Positions 8,193 through 16,537 of a DNA stretch of 64,000 nt are shown here, piece after piece. This stretch comes from Yimella lutea (GTDB lineage: Bacteria; Actinomycetota; Actinomycetes; Actinomycetales; Dermatophilaceae): positions 1,054,001-1,118,000 of the forward strand of contig NZ_VFMO01000001.1 of NCBI RefSeq assembly GCF_006715095.1, written 5' to 3'. Each line of letters begins with the position of its first letter. The first letter of the stretch is position 1. The position numbers were made by a program, and so were the translations under genes. A model generated the notes under the pieces. It worked only from the letters and a program-made list of their open reading frames with translations. It had not been told where the DNA came from and made no database searches.

Positions 8193-8759
8193 TGAACTTT
8201 CCCCCATGCGAAAGTGCGACGCCGCGATACGTCGAGTTGTCCGCAAGCCCATCAGTGGGGGGCGGCCTGTGATTTTGTCCGGCACTGAGACGCCACAAAA
8301 CGCAGTCGGGTTGCCACCGATCATAGATATGCCGATGGTGCAGCTACAAGCGAATGCTATGTGCCCGACTCAATTCCGCGATCACTGTACGCACCGTGTG
8401 CGGTACTGCGTAAGAGTCTCAGCCCCTGAGACTATCCAGTGCGGTGAGGTGCGGGGTCTGAAGCGGGTGTTACCGGCGTCACAACCGCTCGCCGTGCTGC
8501 GCGGGGATGTGCTACTGCCTGTCGAGGGAAGTGGCCGCTGCGTTCACTTGAATTCGAGTCGTCCGCAATGTGACCGAGGTCCGCCGGCGTGGAGGTCGGA
8601 CCGGCCATCTCGAGGTGGTGTTGGAGGTTGTGGCGAGTGCGCCGCCGGTCGCGGGCGAGCTAGCGAACGGGGGGTCGAGCGGTGACTTGGTTAGCGTGAG
8701 TCGAGACACGGAAGAAACCGACGCGACCCCAGGGCCGCGTCACCATGAGAGGGCGCCCC
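8193..8759. other. 567-bp divergent intergenic region
   Basis: Lies between the ATP-grasp gene and the TerD gene. Apart from the minus-strand promoter above I see no gene; short frames here lack ribosome sites and protein-like composition. The AT content rises between 8290 and 8420, as expected for promoters. Confidence 0.5.
8320..8349 (-). promoter_or_regulatory. Predicted promoter of the ATP-grasp gene
   Basis: Minus strand TTGTAG (8349-8344) and TATGAT (8325-8320) with an 18-bp spacer; start of transcription would be near 8313, giving a ~120-nt leader. Confidence 0.45.
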
Positions 8760-9467
8760 ATGGCGATCGATTTCACCCGAACCCACCCGTCTGCGAACGG
8801 CCCGTCTGCACAGAGCGGACCGGCCGGCGGCGGCGTGAACCTCAGCAAGATCACCCTGAGCAAGAGCGCACCGACCGTCAGCCTCGCCAAGCGTGGTGAA
8901 AGCCAGGGCGCGATGCGCGTCAACCTGAACTGGTCGCAGGGCGCGGCTGCGCCGGCGAAGAAGGGACTGTTCAGCAAGCTGGCGGCAGCGGCGCAGGCGA
9001 GCGGCGCGGTCGACCTCGACCTCGGCTGCCTGTATGAGCTGTCCAACGGGCAGAAGGGTGTCATTCAGGCGCTCGGCAACAGCTTCGGTGCGTTGCAGGC
9101 CCCGCCGTTCATCCAGCTGGACGGCGACGACCGGTCGGGTGCCGTCACCGGCGGCGAGAACATGCACATCAACCTCGCGCAGCCGGACATGTTCCGGCGC
9201 ATCCTCATCTTCGCGATGATCTACGAAGGCGCACCCAACTGGGCGGCCGTCGACGGCGTCGTGACGCTCTCTCCCACGTCGGGCCCGCAGGTCGAGGTGA
9301 AGCTCGACTCGGCCAACAACTCCGCACGCATCTGCTCGATCGCGCTCATCCAGAACACGCCGCAAGGCATCACAGTCACCCGCGAGGTGGAGTACGTGCA
9401 GGGCAGCCAGCGTGACCTCGACCTGAAGTACGGCTGGGGTTTGCAGTGGCAGGCAGGCCGCAAGTAG
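8760..9467 (+). CDS. TerD-family protein
   Basis: 235 residues from ATG 8760 (GAGAGGG six bases before). The body is a single TerD domain: VNLSKITLSK at about 28-37, then NWSQG, DLDLGCLYEL, PPFIQLDGDDRSGA with the acidic calcium-binding residues, GGENMHIN, RILIFAMIYEGAPNW and the C-terminal YGWGLQWQ. TerD proteins bind Ca2+ and are tied to tellurite, phage and stress tolerance. No other ter genes are adjacent, so it is a stand-alone member and its exact role is open. Confidence 0.93.
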   Translation: MAIDFTRTHPSANGPSAQSGPAGGGVNLSKITLSKSAPTVSLAKRGESQGAMRVNLNWSQGAAAPAKKGLFSKLAAAAQASGAVDLDLGCLYELSNGQKGVIQALGNSFGALQAPPFIQLDGDDRSGAVTGGENMHINLAQPDMFRRILIFAMIYEGAPNWAAVDGVVTLSPTSGPQVEVKLDSANNSARICSIALIQNTPQGITVTREVEYVQGSQRDLDLKYGWGLQWQAGRK

Positions 9468-9562
9468 CCGGCCAGTGCACCTGCAAGATCGACGTTGGCG
9501 TTCGTCTGAACTGCCGTCAATACGTCACATAAGAACGATCTGGCGGCATCGTTCGCCCACGC

Positions 9563-9698
9563 CTTCGCGGCCGGCGACGATGCGCACCATAGGTACAGAT
9601 GCGCAGGTTACGTACAGGTGCCTGGCGCTGCATCCGGGTGCGCACGTCATAACGTGCGCACCCGGAGATAACGTGCTCCCTCGTACGTAACCTGCGCA
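9563..9698. repeat. Nested palindromic element, intact copy
   Basis: Outer arms TGCGCAGGTTACGTA (9600-9614) and its exact complement (9684-9698) enclose inner arms CCGGGTGCGCACGT (9634-9647) and its exact complement (9652-9665) around a CATA loop. The flank 9563-9599 is also shared with the second copy at 46.2 kb. It lies between convergent genes, where it could also act as a two-way terminator. Confidence 0.85.
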
Positions 9699-9740
9699 GC
9701 CACCTGGCCGCGTCCCTCCCATCGTTCGACCAGCGCCGAC

Positions 9741-10550
9741 TTACCGCGCGTTCCAGGACGTCAGCAACGCCCCCTGCGGATAAGACGTGCCGCGCTCCTG
9801 GGTGGGCAGCACGTACTGGCTGTACCAACTTGTGCAGTTGACGACACCGAGGTGCAGGTGGGCGCCGGTCACGCCGCCGGTGGCCCCGGAGTAGCCGATC
9901 ACCTGTCCGCGAATCACGCGCGCACCGACACCGACGCTAAGGGTTGACAGGTGGGCGACCTGGATGCAGTTGTTGGTGCCGGGGCGCTTGACCATCACGA
10001 CGTTCCCGCCGCCCCCGGGATTCCATCCGGAGAAGGCGACGACTCCGGTCTCGGCCGCGCGCAACGGCGTCCCCGAGGGCAGCCCGATGTCCATCGAATG
10101 TTGGTTGTAGACATTCGCGTGGCTGTACGAACCGCCCGGGGTCTGGGTGACCACGTAGCCGCGGCCCTCGGTCCAGGGCAGGTTGGGCGCACAGCGTCCG
10201 ACGACGGGGGCGTTGCTGCCGGTGCTGATGTCGATGTCGGGCACCCACACGCCGCCGTCCCCGCTGGTCTGGTACCAGATGTCGGAGGTGCCGCCCGTGA
10301 CGGACGAGGAGTAGTAACCGCTGACCGCCTGGCCGCGGTCGTAGCAGGCGAGCGTGAGCACCTTGCCCTTGCTGAACGAGCGATTACGGGCGAAGTTGAG
10401 CGACGGGCCGGTCTGGCCCTGGGTGCTGGCGGCCATCACGGTCGCGGTGCGCGGGGCGGCGCTCGCGGTGTCTGCCGTGACGAACGCCCCGGTGGCCGTG
10501 GCGGCGAGTCCGGTGGCGATGGCGGTGGTGCGCAGAATGGACGATTTCAT
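9741..10550 (-). CDS. Secreted M23-family (LytM-type) metallopeptidase
   Basis: Predicted peptidoglycan endopeptidase of 269 residues. ATG at 10550 is preceded by GAAAGG. The signal peptide MKSSILRTTAIATGLAATA... ends near the AASA-type site around residue 30. The C-terminal half has the M23 zinc motifs: HSMDIG (HxxxD) and AHLHLG (HxH), with GxxxxYSGATGG between. The N-terminal half (about 35-120) has no recognised domain and contains two widely spaced Cys. It follows the LuxR response-regulator gene by ~90 bp on the same strand and may be part of its output. Confidence 0.9.
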   Translation of the reverse strand: MKSSILRTTAIATGLAATATGAFVTADTASAAPRTATVMAASTQGQTGPSLNFARNRSFSKGKVLTLACYDRGQAVSGYYSSSVTGGTSDIWYQTSGDGGVWVPDIDISTGSNAPVVGRCAPNLPWTEGRGYVVTQTPGGSYSHANVYNQHSMDIGLPSGTPLRAAETGVVAFSGWNPGGGGNVVMVKRPGTNNCIQVAHLSTLSVGVGARVIRGQVIGYSGATGGVTGAHLHLGVVNCTSWYSQYVLPTQERGTSYPQGALLTSWNAR

Positions 10551-10639
10551 GAAGGTGAGACCTTTCATTCGAACCCGGATCGCGATCGACGATCGCCCGA
10601 TCAGGTTGTCGCTCGCATGTCGGCGGACGCGTCCCCAGT

Positions 10640-11323
10640 TCAGGGGATATTCCACGGTTCGCCCCACTCGCGCGCGTCCCAGTAACCGTCCTCGAGTGCG
10701 GCCCGCAGCGTCTGCTGCCGGTTCACCGGACCGTCGCCGAGCACCGCGCGGTACTTCTCGTGGATGTGTTTGGTGTGGCAGCGCACGGTGTCGACGCTGA
10801 CGCACAACCGTGTGGCGATCTCGGACGCGGACAGCCCGTACGCCAGGCCGCGCAGCACGGTCGCCTCGGTAGGGGTGAGGCGCGCACGCAACGGCGGCAG
10901 GTCGGCGAGCGCGGCGGCCAGCTGACGGGAAGGGCGCAGTTCGCCGTCGCGGATGCTCGCCAACGTGCGCACGAGCGCGTCCAGCCCGTCGTGTTTGAGG
11001 CAGAGCGCGGTGATCCCGGCGGTGACCGCGCTCTGGATCAGGTACGGGCGCTCCTCGGAGGTGTAGAGCACGATCGGCGCGTTCCACTGCACCAGCCGGC
11101 CGATGTCGTCCACGCTGCTGCGGCAGTCGCGGCCGAGCCAGAAGTCCAACACGACGACGTCGGGTTGCGGGGGTGGCCCGTCGTCTAGTTCGTCGACGGA
11201 GGCGGCGACAGTAACGATGCGAACTACCGCGGGGTGGCTGAGTGGCAGCACCTGCAGGGAGCGGTGGAGGTTCTCATCGTTGTCGATGACCACGACGGAC
11301 AGCGGACGCGCGAGGGCCGACAT
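10640..11323 (-). CDS. NarL/LuxR-family response regulator
   Basis: 227 residues. The receiver domain has acidic D14/D16, phospho-acceptor D60 in VVVLDFWLG and K110 in LCLKHDG. The C-terminal LuxR helix-turn-helix (about 149-195) contains LTPTEATVLRGLAYGLSASE and CVSVDTVRCHTKHI. Encoded nine bases downstream of the sensor kinase on the same strand, so the two form a two-component pair. The nearest possible target is the M23 peptidase gene downstream. Confidence 0.92.
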   Translation of the reverse strand: MSALARPLSVVVIDNDENLHRSLQVLPLSHPAVVRIVTVAASVDELDDGPPPQPDVVVLDFWLGRDCRSSVDDIGRLVQWNAPIVLYTSEERPYLIQSAVTAGITALCLKHDGLDALVRTLASIRDGELRPSRQLAAALADLPPLRARLTPTEATVLRGLAYGLSASEIATRLCVSVDTVRCHTKHIHEKYRAVLGDGPVNRQQTLRAALEDGYWDAREWGEPWNIP

Positions 11324-11332
11324 GCGTTCTTC

Positions 11333-13768
11333 CTACCCGACCGTGGTGGACGCGGCCATCCCGTGATCGGGCGAGGGGCCGAGGACGAGGGTGGTTGCGA
11401 ACGCATCCCGGGTCAGGCGGGCAGGAGTCGACCCGGTCAGCGTGGCGAGTGCACGCAGCCGTTGCTCGGCGTCGGGCGCCAACAGCGAGACGGTGCAGGG
11501 TTCACCGGCGCCGCCGAGACGAAGCTCCAACCGGTCGGTGGCGGCTGCGTCGTCCAACAGTCGGTCGAGCACTCGCAGCAGCACGGCGCAGCGGTCGGGG
11601 CAGGGGTCGACGGCCGGGTGGATGGTGATCTCGGCGCCGAGCTCGCGGGCGGTCGCGATGCGGTCGCGCAGGGCGGCGTCGAGCACGCCGGGAAGGTTGA
11701 GTTCGTCGCGCACCTGAGCCGCGAGCCGGCCCGCGGTGATCCGGTCGGCAGCCTGGAGTCCGTCGGTCGAGATGCGGTGCAGGAACGGTCGGACCGTGCG
11801 CTTGGTGAACGATAACAGGTCGCTCACCCGCTCCTCGGACCACACCGCGGTTGCGACGGACAGGCGCTCGCGCACGGCGGCCTCGTCCCGGTCGGCCTTG
11901 GTCTGCACCTGGCGCAGTCCGCGGCCGATGGCGTAGGTGAGCCACGGGCACAGGCCCGTCATCAAGGCGCCGGCCGCGGACATCCAGGTGATCTCCGGGT
12001 GGGTGCCGACGACTGCCAATGCGGGCGCGAGACCGCACACGGTCAGGAACAGTACGCGCCGCGCCGACCCGAAGAATGCGATCACGCACAACGGGACGCC
12101 GGCCATGCCCAGGCCCCAGGACGCGTACGTGTGCAGCGACTGCGGGCCGGCGATCGCGAGCGATGCGGACGCGGACGCCGCGGACGCCGCTGCGACCGCG
12201 GCCATGTTCACCCGAGTGAGACGCCCGGACGCCACGGCGCGGGTCAGCCACCACGTCATCAGCCAGACAGCCGCGACGACCACCGACTGCGCCGCCAACT
12301 GCGGACCAGGCGTGTGCCGCCACGCGATGAAGGTATGCGCGATCAGCGCGGGCCACGCCGCCCAAACCGCCTCTGGTTGGGCCGGTGATGCCGCTGGTCG
12401 AGCCCGCGATCCCGTTCGCCGGTCCGGCGATTCCGCTGGTCGAGGCGACGGCCCCCCTGGTTGGGGCGACGATTCCGCTGGTTGAGCCGGTGGGATGAGC
12501 TTGCGATTCCCACCGCGCCGAAACCAAGGTGCCGTCAACGCCAACGTCACGACGACGTCCGCACCATCGCGCCGCAGCGAAGCGCTACCACCAACTGAAT
12601 TCAACTCGCGCTCAACGCAATTGCGCCAACCCCATCCCGGCCGCAGCGAGCCCGGCGACGCAATCCGATTGCGCACTCGAATCTCGACGCCGTCGCCGCG
12701 CAACGCGAGTTCCACCTGCGCCGGTCCGTTGCCATGCCTGGCTGCATTGCGCAGCGCTTCACCCAGCGCGCGCCGCAATGCATCAGCAACGTGTGTCGGC
12801 ACCGGACGACGAGCACGGGGTGACGGCGTGACACTCACACCCGACGGCACGCACGAGTCGACGAGCGACAACAAATCGACCGCGACATCACCACGCGCCC
12901 GAACGGGCAGATCGAACGCGCCGAGCGTTCGCTGGACGACATCGCACTCCACGCCTCCGGAGTCGGCGATACGGATCAGCGTGAACAGCACCTGGTCGTG
13001 CAGCACCCGACGCGCGGATTCACCGGCCCGCTTCTCGTCGTCCCGCAATCGTTGGGCTAGTTCGAGTTCGAACTCCCGCGAGCGCACCCGATCGAGCCGG
13101 ACGATCCTGTGCACCAGCAGGTGGTGGCAGATGGCGATGGCCATGATGCACCCCAGGCTCAGCACGCCGTGGTCGACGAGCATGGCGGTGTCGGCGGCGT
13201 ACGGCGAGCTCAGGTACGCCGCGACGAAGCACCCGAACCAGGTCGTCAGCACCACCAGAGCCGGGACGATGCGAAGTTGCGAGGCGATCAGGGCGAACGC
13301 GAGTCCGACGAGTTGCGATGCGTTGGCGAAACCCGCGAGCGGCGTCAAGCACAGGCCGAGCAACAGTCCGGCCATCCCGAACACGCGGGTCGCACGACGC
13401 GCCATCACGAGCAACGAACCGAGCAGCACGATGCCCAACGCAACAGTTACGGACGACGGTCGCCCGGACGCTGCGGCCAGCGACAGACAGATCACAGCGC
13501 AGGCGATGAGCAGCGATCGCGTCGTGGCCTCGTAGATGGACACCCGTGGATACGACGACAGTTGCGTCGGCCAGATCCAGAACCGTCCGAGCTCGAGCTG
13601 CAGGTGCGAGCGGACGAAGTGGACGGGATTCTCAGCGTCGGCGGCCCGAACAGTCACCTGCGCTCGACCGGCGACGAAACCTGGATGAGTGATCGGCCCC
13701 TGGGTCACGGTCCATTGCCGCGCACGAACGTTCTGGCGCACAACCAGCAGTCGGTATGGACTTGGCAA
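11333..13768 (-). CDS. Sensor histidine kinase, apparently two kinase-like proteins fused
   Basis: 811 codons. Residues ~85-215 are membrane segments, then a HisKA_3-like box RRVLHDQVL (phospho-acceptor His257) and an HATPase with N-box EALRNAARHGN (Asn341). Residues 418-467 are a Pro/Ser-rich heptad repeat encoded by 21-bp repeat DNA. A second set of membrane segments (~470-610) and a second, degenerate kinase-like half without the catalytic His follow. The C-terminus is nine bases from the response regulator. The start is uncertain: TTG at 13768 lacks a good ribosome site and GTG 13707 is an alternative. Two neighbouring genes joined by repeat insertion is the simplest reading. Confidence 0.75.
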   Translation of the reverse strand: MPSPYRLLVVRQNVRARQWTVTQGPITHPGFVAGRAQVTVRAADAENPVHFVRSHLQLELGRFWIWPTQLSSYPRVSIYEATTRSLLIACAVICLSLAAASGRPSSVTVALGIVLLGSLLVMARRATRVFGMAGLLLGLCLTPLAGFANASQLVGLAFALIASQLRIVPALVVLTTWFGCFVAAYLSSPYAADTAMLVDHGVLSLGCIMAIAICHHLLVHRIVRLDRVRSREFELELAQRLRDDEKRAGESARRVLHDQVLFTLIRIADSGGVECDVVQRTLGAFDLPVRARGDVAVDLLSLVDSCVPSGVSVTPSPRARRPVPTHVADALRRALGEALRNAARHGNGPAQVELALRGDGVEIRVRNRIASPGSLRPGWGWRNCVERELNSVGGSASLRRDGADVVVTLALTAPWFRRGGNRKLIPPAQPAESSPQPGGPSPRPAESPDRRTGSRARPAASPAQPEAVWAAWPALIAHTFIAWRHTPGPQLAAQSVVVAAVWLMTWWLTRAVASGRLTRVNMAAVAAASAASASASLAIAGPQSLHTYASWGLGMAGVPLCVIAFFGSARRVLFLTVCGLAPALAVVGTHPEITWMSAAGALMTGLCPWLTYAIGRGLRQVQTKADRDEAAVRERLSVATAVWSEERVSDLLSFTKRTVRPFLHRISTDGLQAADRITAGRLAAQVRDELNLPGVLDAALRDRIATARELGAEITIHPAVDPCPDRCAVLLRVLDRLLDDAAATDRLELRLGGAGEPCTVSLLAPDAEQRLRALATLTGSTPARLTRDAFATTLVLGPSPDHGMAASTTVG
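12358..12526 (+). repeat. 21-bp tandem arm repeats plus REP-like hairpin inside the sensor kinase gene
   Basis: About six units of the type CGCTGGTYGAGSC...GATTC spaced by 21 bp (12360-12475) end in a full REP-like copy (12476-12526) with GGTGGGA/TCCCACC arms and GCGCCGAAACCA. Read on the minus strand they encode heptads such as PAQPAES and SPRPAES. Confidence 0.8.
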
Positions 13769-13995
13769 AGTTCGAGGCGGTGGGGGGAGGTTCCATGTGC
13801 ATCTCGGAAGGTCCCTAGGTCCCCTACCCTCTCCCGATGGGATTCTGCACCAGCGCGCGCGTCAGGCGCTCGACCGTTTTCACTTCGTACAGCCGCCAGT
13901 TGGTGGATTGATCCACTGCAACCAGTTCGACGAGGTACTTCAGTTGCGAGTCGACATATTTTGCGAGGACTGGTGTAAAGCAACGGATCTCTGGC

Positions 13996-15021
13996 TCAGT
14001 GACGTGGACGATGGCGCCGAGGTCCAGAAACAGATGGCGATGCTGATGAAAATCCTGGATCTTGGCGACGGTGGATTGGTGCTGGAGCCCCAAGGTCCGA
14101 GATGTGTGGCGGTGACCCGGTTCGGTGGTCGAGGCGCACCAGTGCCGCCAGCACGGCAGCTTGCGCGGTGGCCTGCACGAGCACGAGGAACTGGTTGAAG
14201 TAGGCGCTGATGAGGTTAACGCCGCCGAGCAGCAGGATGACCGAACCGACGCCGGAGCGGGTGCCGGATCGGTGTTCGTCGCCGTCCGGGCCCAGCCTGC
14301 GCACGGCGCGCCAGGCGTGGACGCCCGCAGCGAGTCCGATCGCCGCGGTGACCGCGACGGCCGTCCAGGCGACAGGGCCGAAGTCGTCGCCGAGCAGGCT
14401 GTTGTTGCCCTGCAGCGACGGCGGACCGAACAGGTGCCACAGGGCGAGCGCGCACACACCCGGGCCGCCGATGACGCCGACGGTCCCGAGGACGGCAAGC
14501 GCGAACCGGGTCAGGCGGCGGACGCGGTCGGTCGGCAGCAGTCGTTCCTCTAGTGACTGCAGACGGGTGAGTTGGCGTCCGGCCCAGGCGGTGTCGGCGG
14601 CGACGACATGTTGCTTGGCTTCGTCGAGAGCATGGTTCAAACCTTCGATGATCGCTTCGGTTTGGGTGTCGGTGTCGAATTCACTTGCACGACAGAGGTG
14701 TTCGTCGATGAGGTCGATCTGGTGCTGGTTCAGTGGGCCGTCGGGCGCCGGCTGCATGAGTTCGAGTGCGGCGTACAGATGGGCGCGGACGCTGCGCCGA
14801 CGGCGTTGCCCGACGCGGTAGGCGAGGTAAGCCAAGACTGCAAGGACGGCATACGCGATGGGGGCAGCGAGCGGGAAGAAGTAGTCGTTGTCCTGGGTGA
14901 TGAACTTGCCGATCTCGTCGACGAACAGTCCGGCGCCGACGCCGCCGAGGACTGCAGCGAGCGCGCCGGTCCACCGGTTCGACAAGGCCAGTGCGATCGC
15001 GAGACCGATCATGAGCAGCAA
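13996..15021 (-). CDS. Polytopic membrane protein of unknown function (body of a frameshifted gene)
   Basis: 341 residues on the minus strand with about six hydrophobic segments, a conserved-looking VLGGVGAGLFVDEIGKFITQDNDYFF region near the N-terminus (written here in full only as a landmark of residues ~24-50), and a cytoplasmic segment rich in charged residues (~85-180). The frame continues upstream of the first ATG without a start codon, encoding TGFPQVGGK and IIHIAHAVWGG, which look like the same protein; the true start lies in another frame at 15199. The last ~35 residues read atypically and the local base composition drops, so the C-terminus may also be altered. No enzymatic motif seen. 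Confidence 0.6.
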   Translation of the reverse strand: MLLMIGLAIALALSNRWTGALAAVLGGVGAGLFVDEIGKFITQDNDYFFPLAAPIAYAVLAVLAYLAYRVGQRRRRSVRAHLYAALELMQPAPDGPLNQHQIDLIDEHLCRASEFDTDTQTEAIIEGLNHALDEAKQHVVAADTAWAGRQLTRLQSLEERLLPTDRVRRLTRFALAVLGTVGVIGGPGVCALALWHLFGPPSLQGNNSLLGDDFGPVAWTAVAVTAAIGLAAGVHAWRAVRRLGPDGDEHRSGTRSGVGSVILLLGGVNLISAYFNQFLVLVQATAQAAVLAALVRLDHRTGSPPHISDLGAPAPIHRRQDPGFSSASPSVSGPRRHRPRH

Positions 15022-15199
15022 TCCGCCCCATACGGCGTGGGCGATGTGGATGATCTTGCCGCCGACCTGGGGGAAGCCGGTGGCGACGAGGTAGGGCGCG
15101 GGTCGCCAGGATCGTGACGATCGCCGACACCACCACCCAAGCGACGTCAGTGCCCGCCGACGCGTGGGTCACCGGGCGGCGGGTGTGCGATGCGCTCAT
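15022..15199 (-). pseudogene. Frameshifted N-terminus of the preceding membrane protein
   Basis: ATG at 15199 encodes MSASHTRRPVTHASAG followed by a hydrophobic helix (WVVVSAIVTILATR). The continuation PYLVATGFPQVGG is in the next frame, so a one-base change near 15100-15106 (a CCCGCGCCC run) separates the signal-anchor from the rest. Either a real mutation or a sequencing error in GC-rich sequence. Confidence 0.5.
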
Positions 15200-15299
15200 C
15201 CGGCCATTCGAACATCCCGAGGACTCGGGAAGTTGACATGTCCCAACGCAGATGTGAAGTGCATGCCGGCCTCAACGCTGCCTTGTAGCGACCCTGGGT

Positions 15300-15464
15300 T
15301 CATTCAGGCGGCTGACGCTCGACGCGCCACCCGTTGATGTGATCTTGGGGGGCGGGTGGTGCCAGGTGGTCGCTCACTGCCTCGATGAGCTGAACATGCC
15401 GCAGCGGCGACACCTTACGAGTCACTGTCGTGCCGTGATCGCTTAGTTCGACGGCGAGGTCCAT
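15300..15464 (-). CDS. Hypothetical small protein
   Basis: Possible 54-residue product (MDLAVELSDHGTTVTRKVSP...) with balanced, protein-like composition, on the minus strand upstream of no recognised gene. The frame stays open to 15728 but that part lies over the neighbouring glycosyltransferase. No clear ribosome site; could be a remnant. Confidence 0.25.
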   Translation of the reverse strand: MDLAVELSDHGTTVTRKVSPLRHVQLIEAVSDHLAPPAPQDHINGWRVERQPPE

Positions 15465-15571
15465 TAACTCAGCCCGCGACGCAGAGGCGATCTTATGTTC
15501 CAGCGTCCATCGTGTGCGCAACCATTGCGGTGATGACGAACGAACTGAATAAGAGCGCTCTGTCCAGAGCG

Positions 15572-16537
15572 TCAGCGGGCGCGGTCGGCGGCCGAGTCGT
15601 ACGCAACGTAGAACGTGGGACGCGCCTGCTGACCGCTGAACACCCGTCCTACGTACTCGCCGAGGATGCCCAGACACAGCAGCTGGACGGCGGAGAATCC
15701 GACGATCACGGCCATCATCGAGGTCCATCCCGACACGGTATGCCCGGTCATCCAGCTACCGAGCACATATGCCAGTAGCACCGTTGCGAACAGGAAACCG
15801 AGCAGGCTGAACCAGGTCGCGAACCGCAGCGGCGCGACGCTGAATCCGGTGATCGAGTCGGCGGTCAGACGCAGCATCTTGGCGAGCGGATACTTCGACT
15901 CGCCCGCCGCTCGTGCCTCGCGGCGATAGCCGACCTCGGCCGACGGGAAGCCCAGCGAGGGGATCGTCAGGCGGAGCACGCGGTTGTGCTCCGGCAGCGA
16001 CAGTGCCGCCTCAACCGTGGCGCGCGACATCAGTCGGAAATCGCCCGCATCCAAAGGGGCGTCCAGCCCGGACAGCCGACGGATGAGCCGGTAGAACAGC
16101 CCGGCCGTCTGCCGCTTGAACACGGTGTCGGTGCTGCGGTCGGTGCGCACGCCGTAGACGACGTCGGCACCTTCGGCGCGCGCGGTGTCGAGCATCTCGG
16201 CAATGACCTCGGGCGGGTCCTGCAGGTCGGCGTCGATCGTCACCATCCAGTGCCCGGTAGCCAGGCCCAGTCCGGCGGAGATCGCCGCCTGGTGGCCGGA
16301 GTTGGCCCGCAGGCAGATCAGTCGCAACTGGGGCCACTCTCGACGCAGCTTCTGCACCAGCAGCGCGGTGTTGTCCATCGAGCCGTCGTCGACCGCGACG
16401 ACCTCGTAGGTGACGCCCATGCCGTCGAGCACCGGACGCAGCCGGTCGGCGAACAGCGGGAGTACGTCCTCCTCGTTGTACATGGGGACGACGACGGACA
16501 GTTCGGGCGCCGACGGATCGTCGTGCGGGACTGTCAT
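15572..16537 (-). CDS. Polyprenyl-phosphate glycosyltransferase (GT2, DPM1/GtrB-like)
   Basis: Transfers a sugar from a nucleotide donor to a polyprenyl phosphate carrier at the cytoplasmic face. 321 residues from ATG 16537. GT-A domain with VVVPMYNEED, the metal-binding DADLQDPPE motif and the RxxxGES-type acceptor region, followed by two C-terminal membrane helices (about 245-300), as in GtrB and ArnC. The start overlaps the stop of the upstream large membrane protein (ATGA), so the two are translationally coupled: carrier-linked sugar made here would feed a GT-C enzyme outside. Confidence 0.9.
   Translation of the reverse strand: MTVPHDDPSAPELSVVVPMYNEEDVLPLFADRLRPVLDGMGVTYEVVAVDDGSMDNTALLVQKLRREWPQLRLICLRANSGHQAAISAGLGLATGHWMVTIDADLQDPPEVIAEMLDTARAEGADVVYGVRTDRSTDTVFKRQTAGLFYRLIRRLSGLDAPLDAGDFRLMSRATVEAALSLPEHNRVLRLTIPSLGFPSAEVGYRREARAAGESKYPLAKMLRLTADSITGFSVAPLRFATWFSLLGFLFATVLLAYVLGSWMTGHTVSGWTSMMAVIVGFSAVQLLCLGILGEYVGRVFSGQQARPTFYVAYDSAADRAR

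Noticed and set aside
13824..14498. Overlapping minus-strand frame ending in a Leu/Val-rich stretch
   Set aside because: Most of it is out of frame with the membrane protein and Ser/Arg/Pro-rich; only the last ~60 codons look protein-like. I cannot tell a second frameshift from chance.
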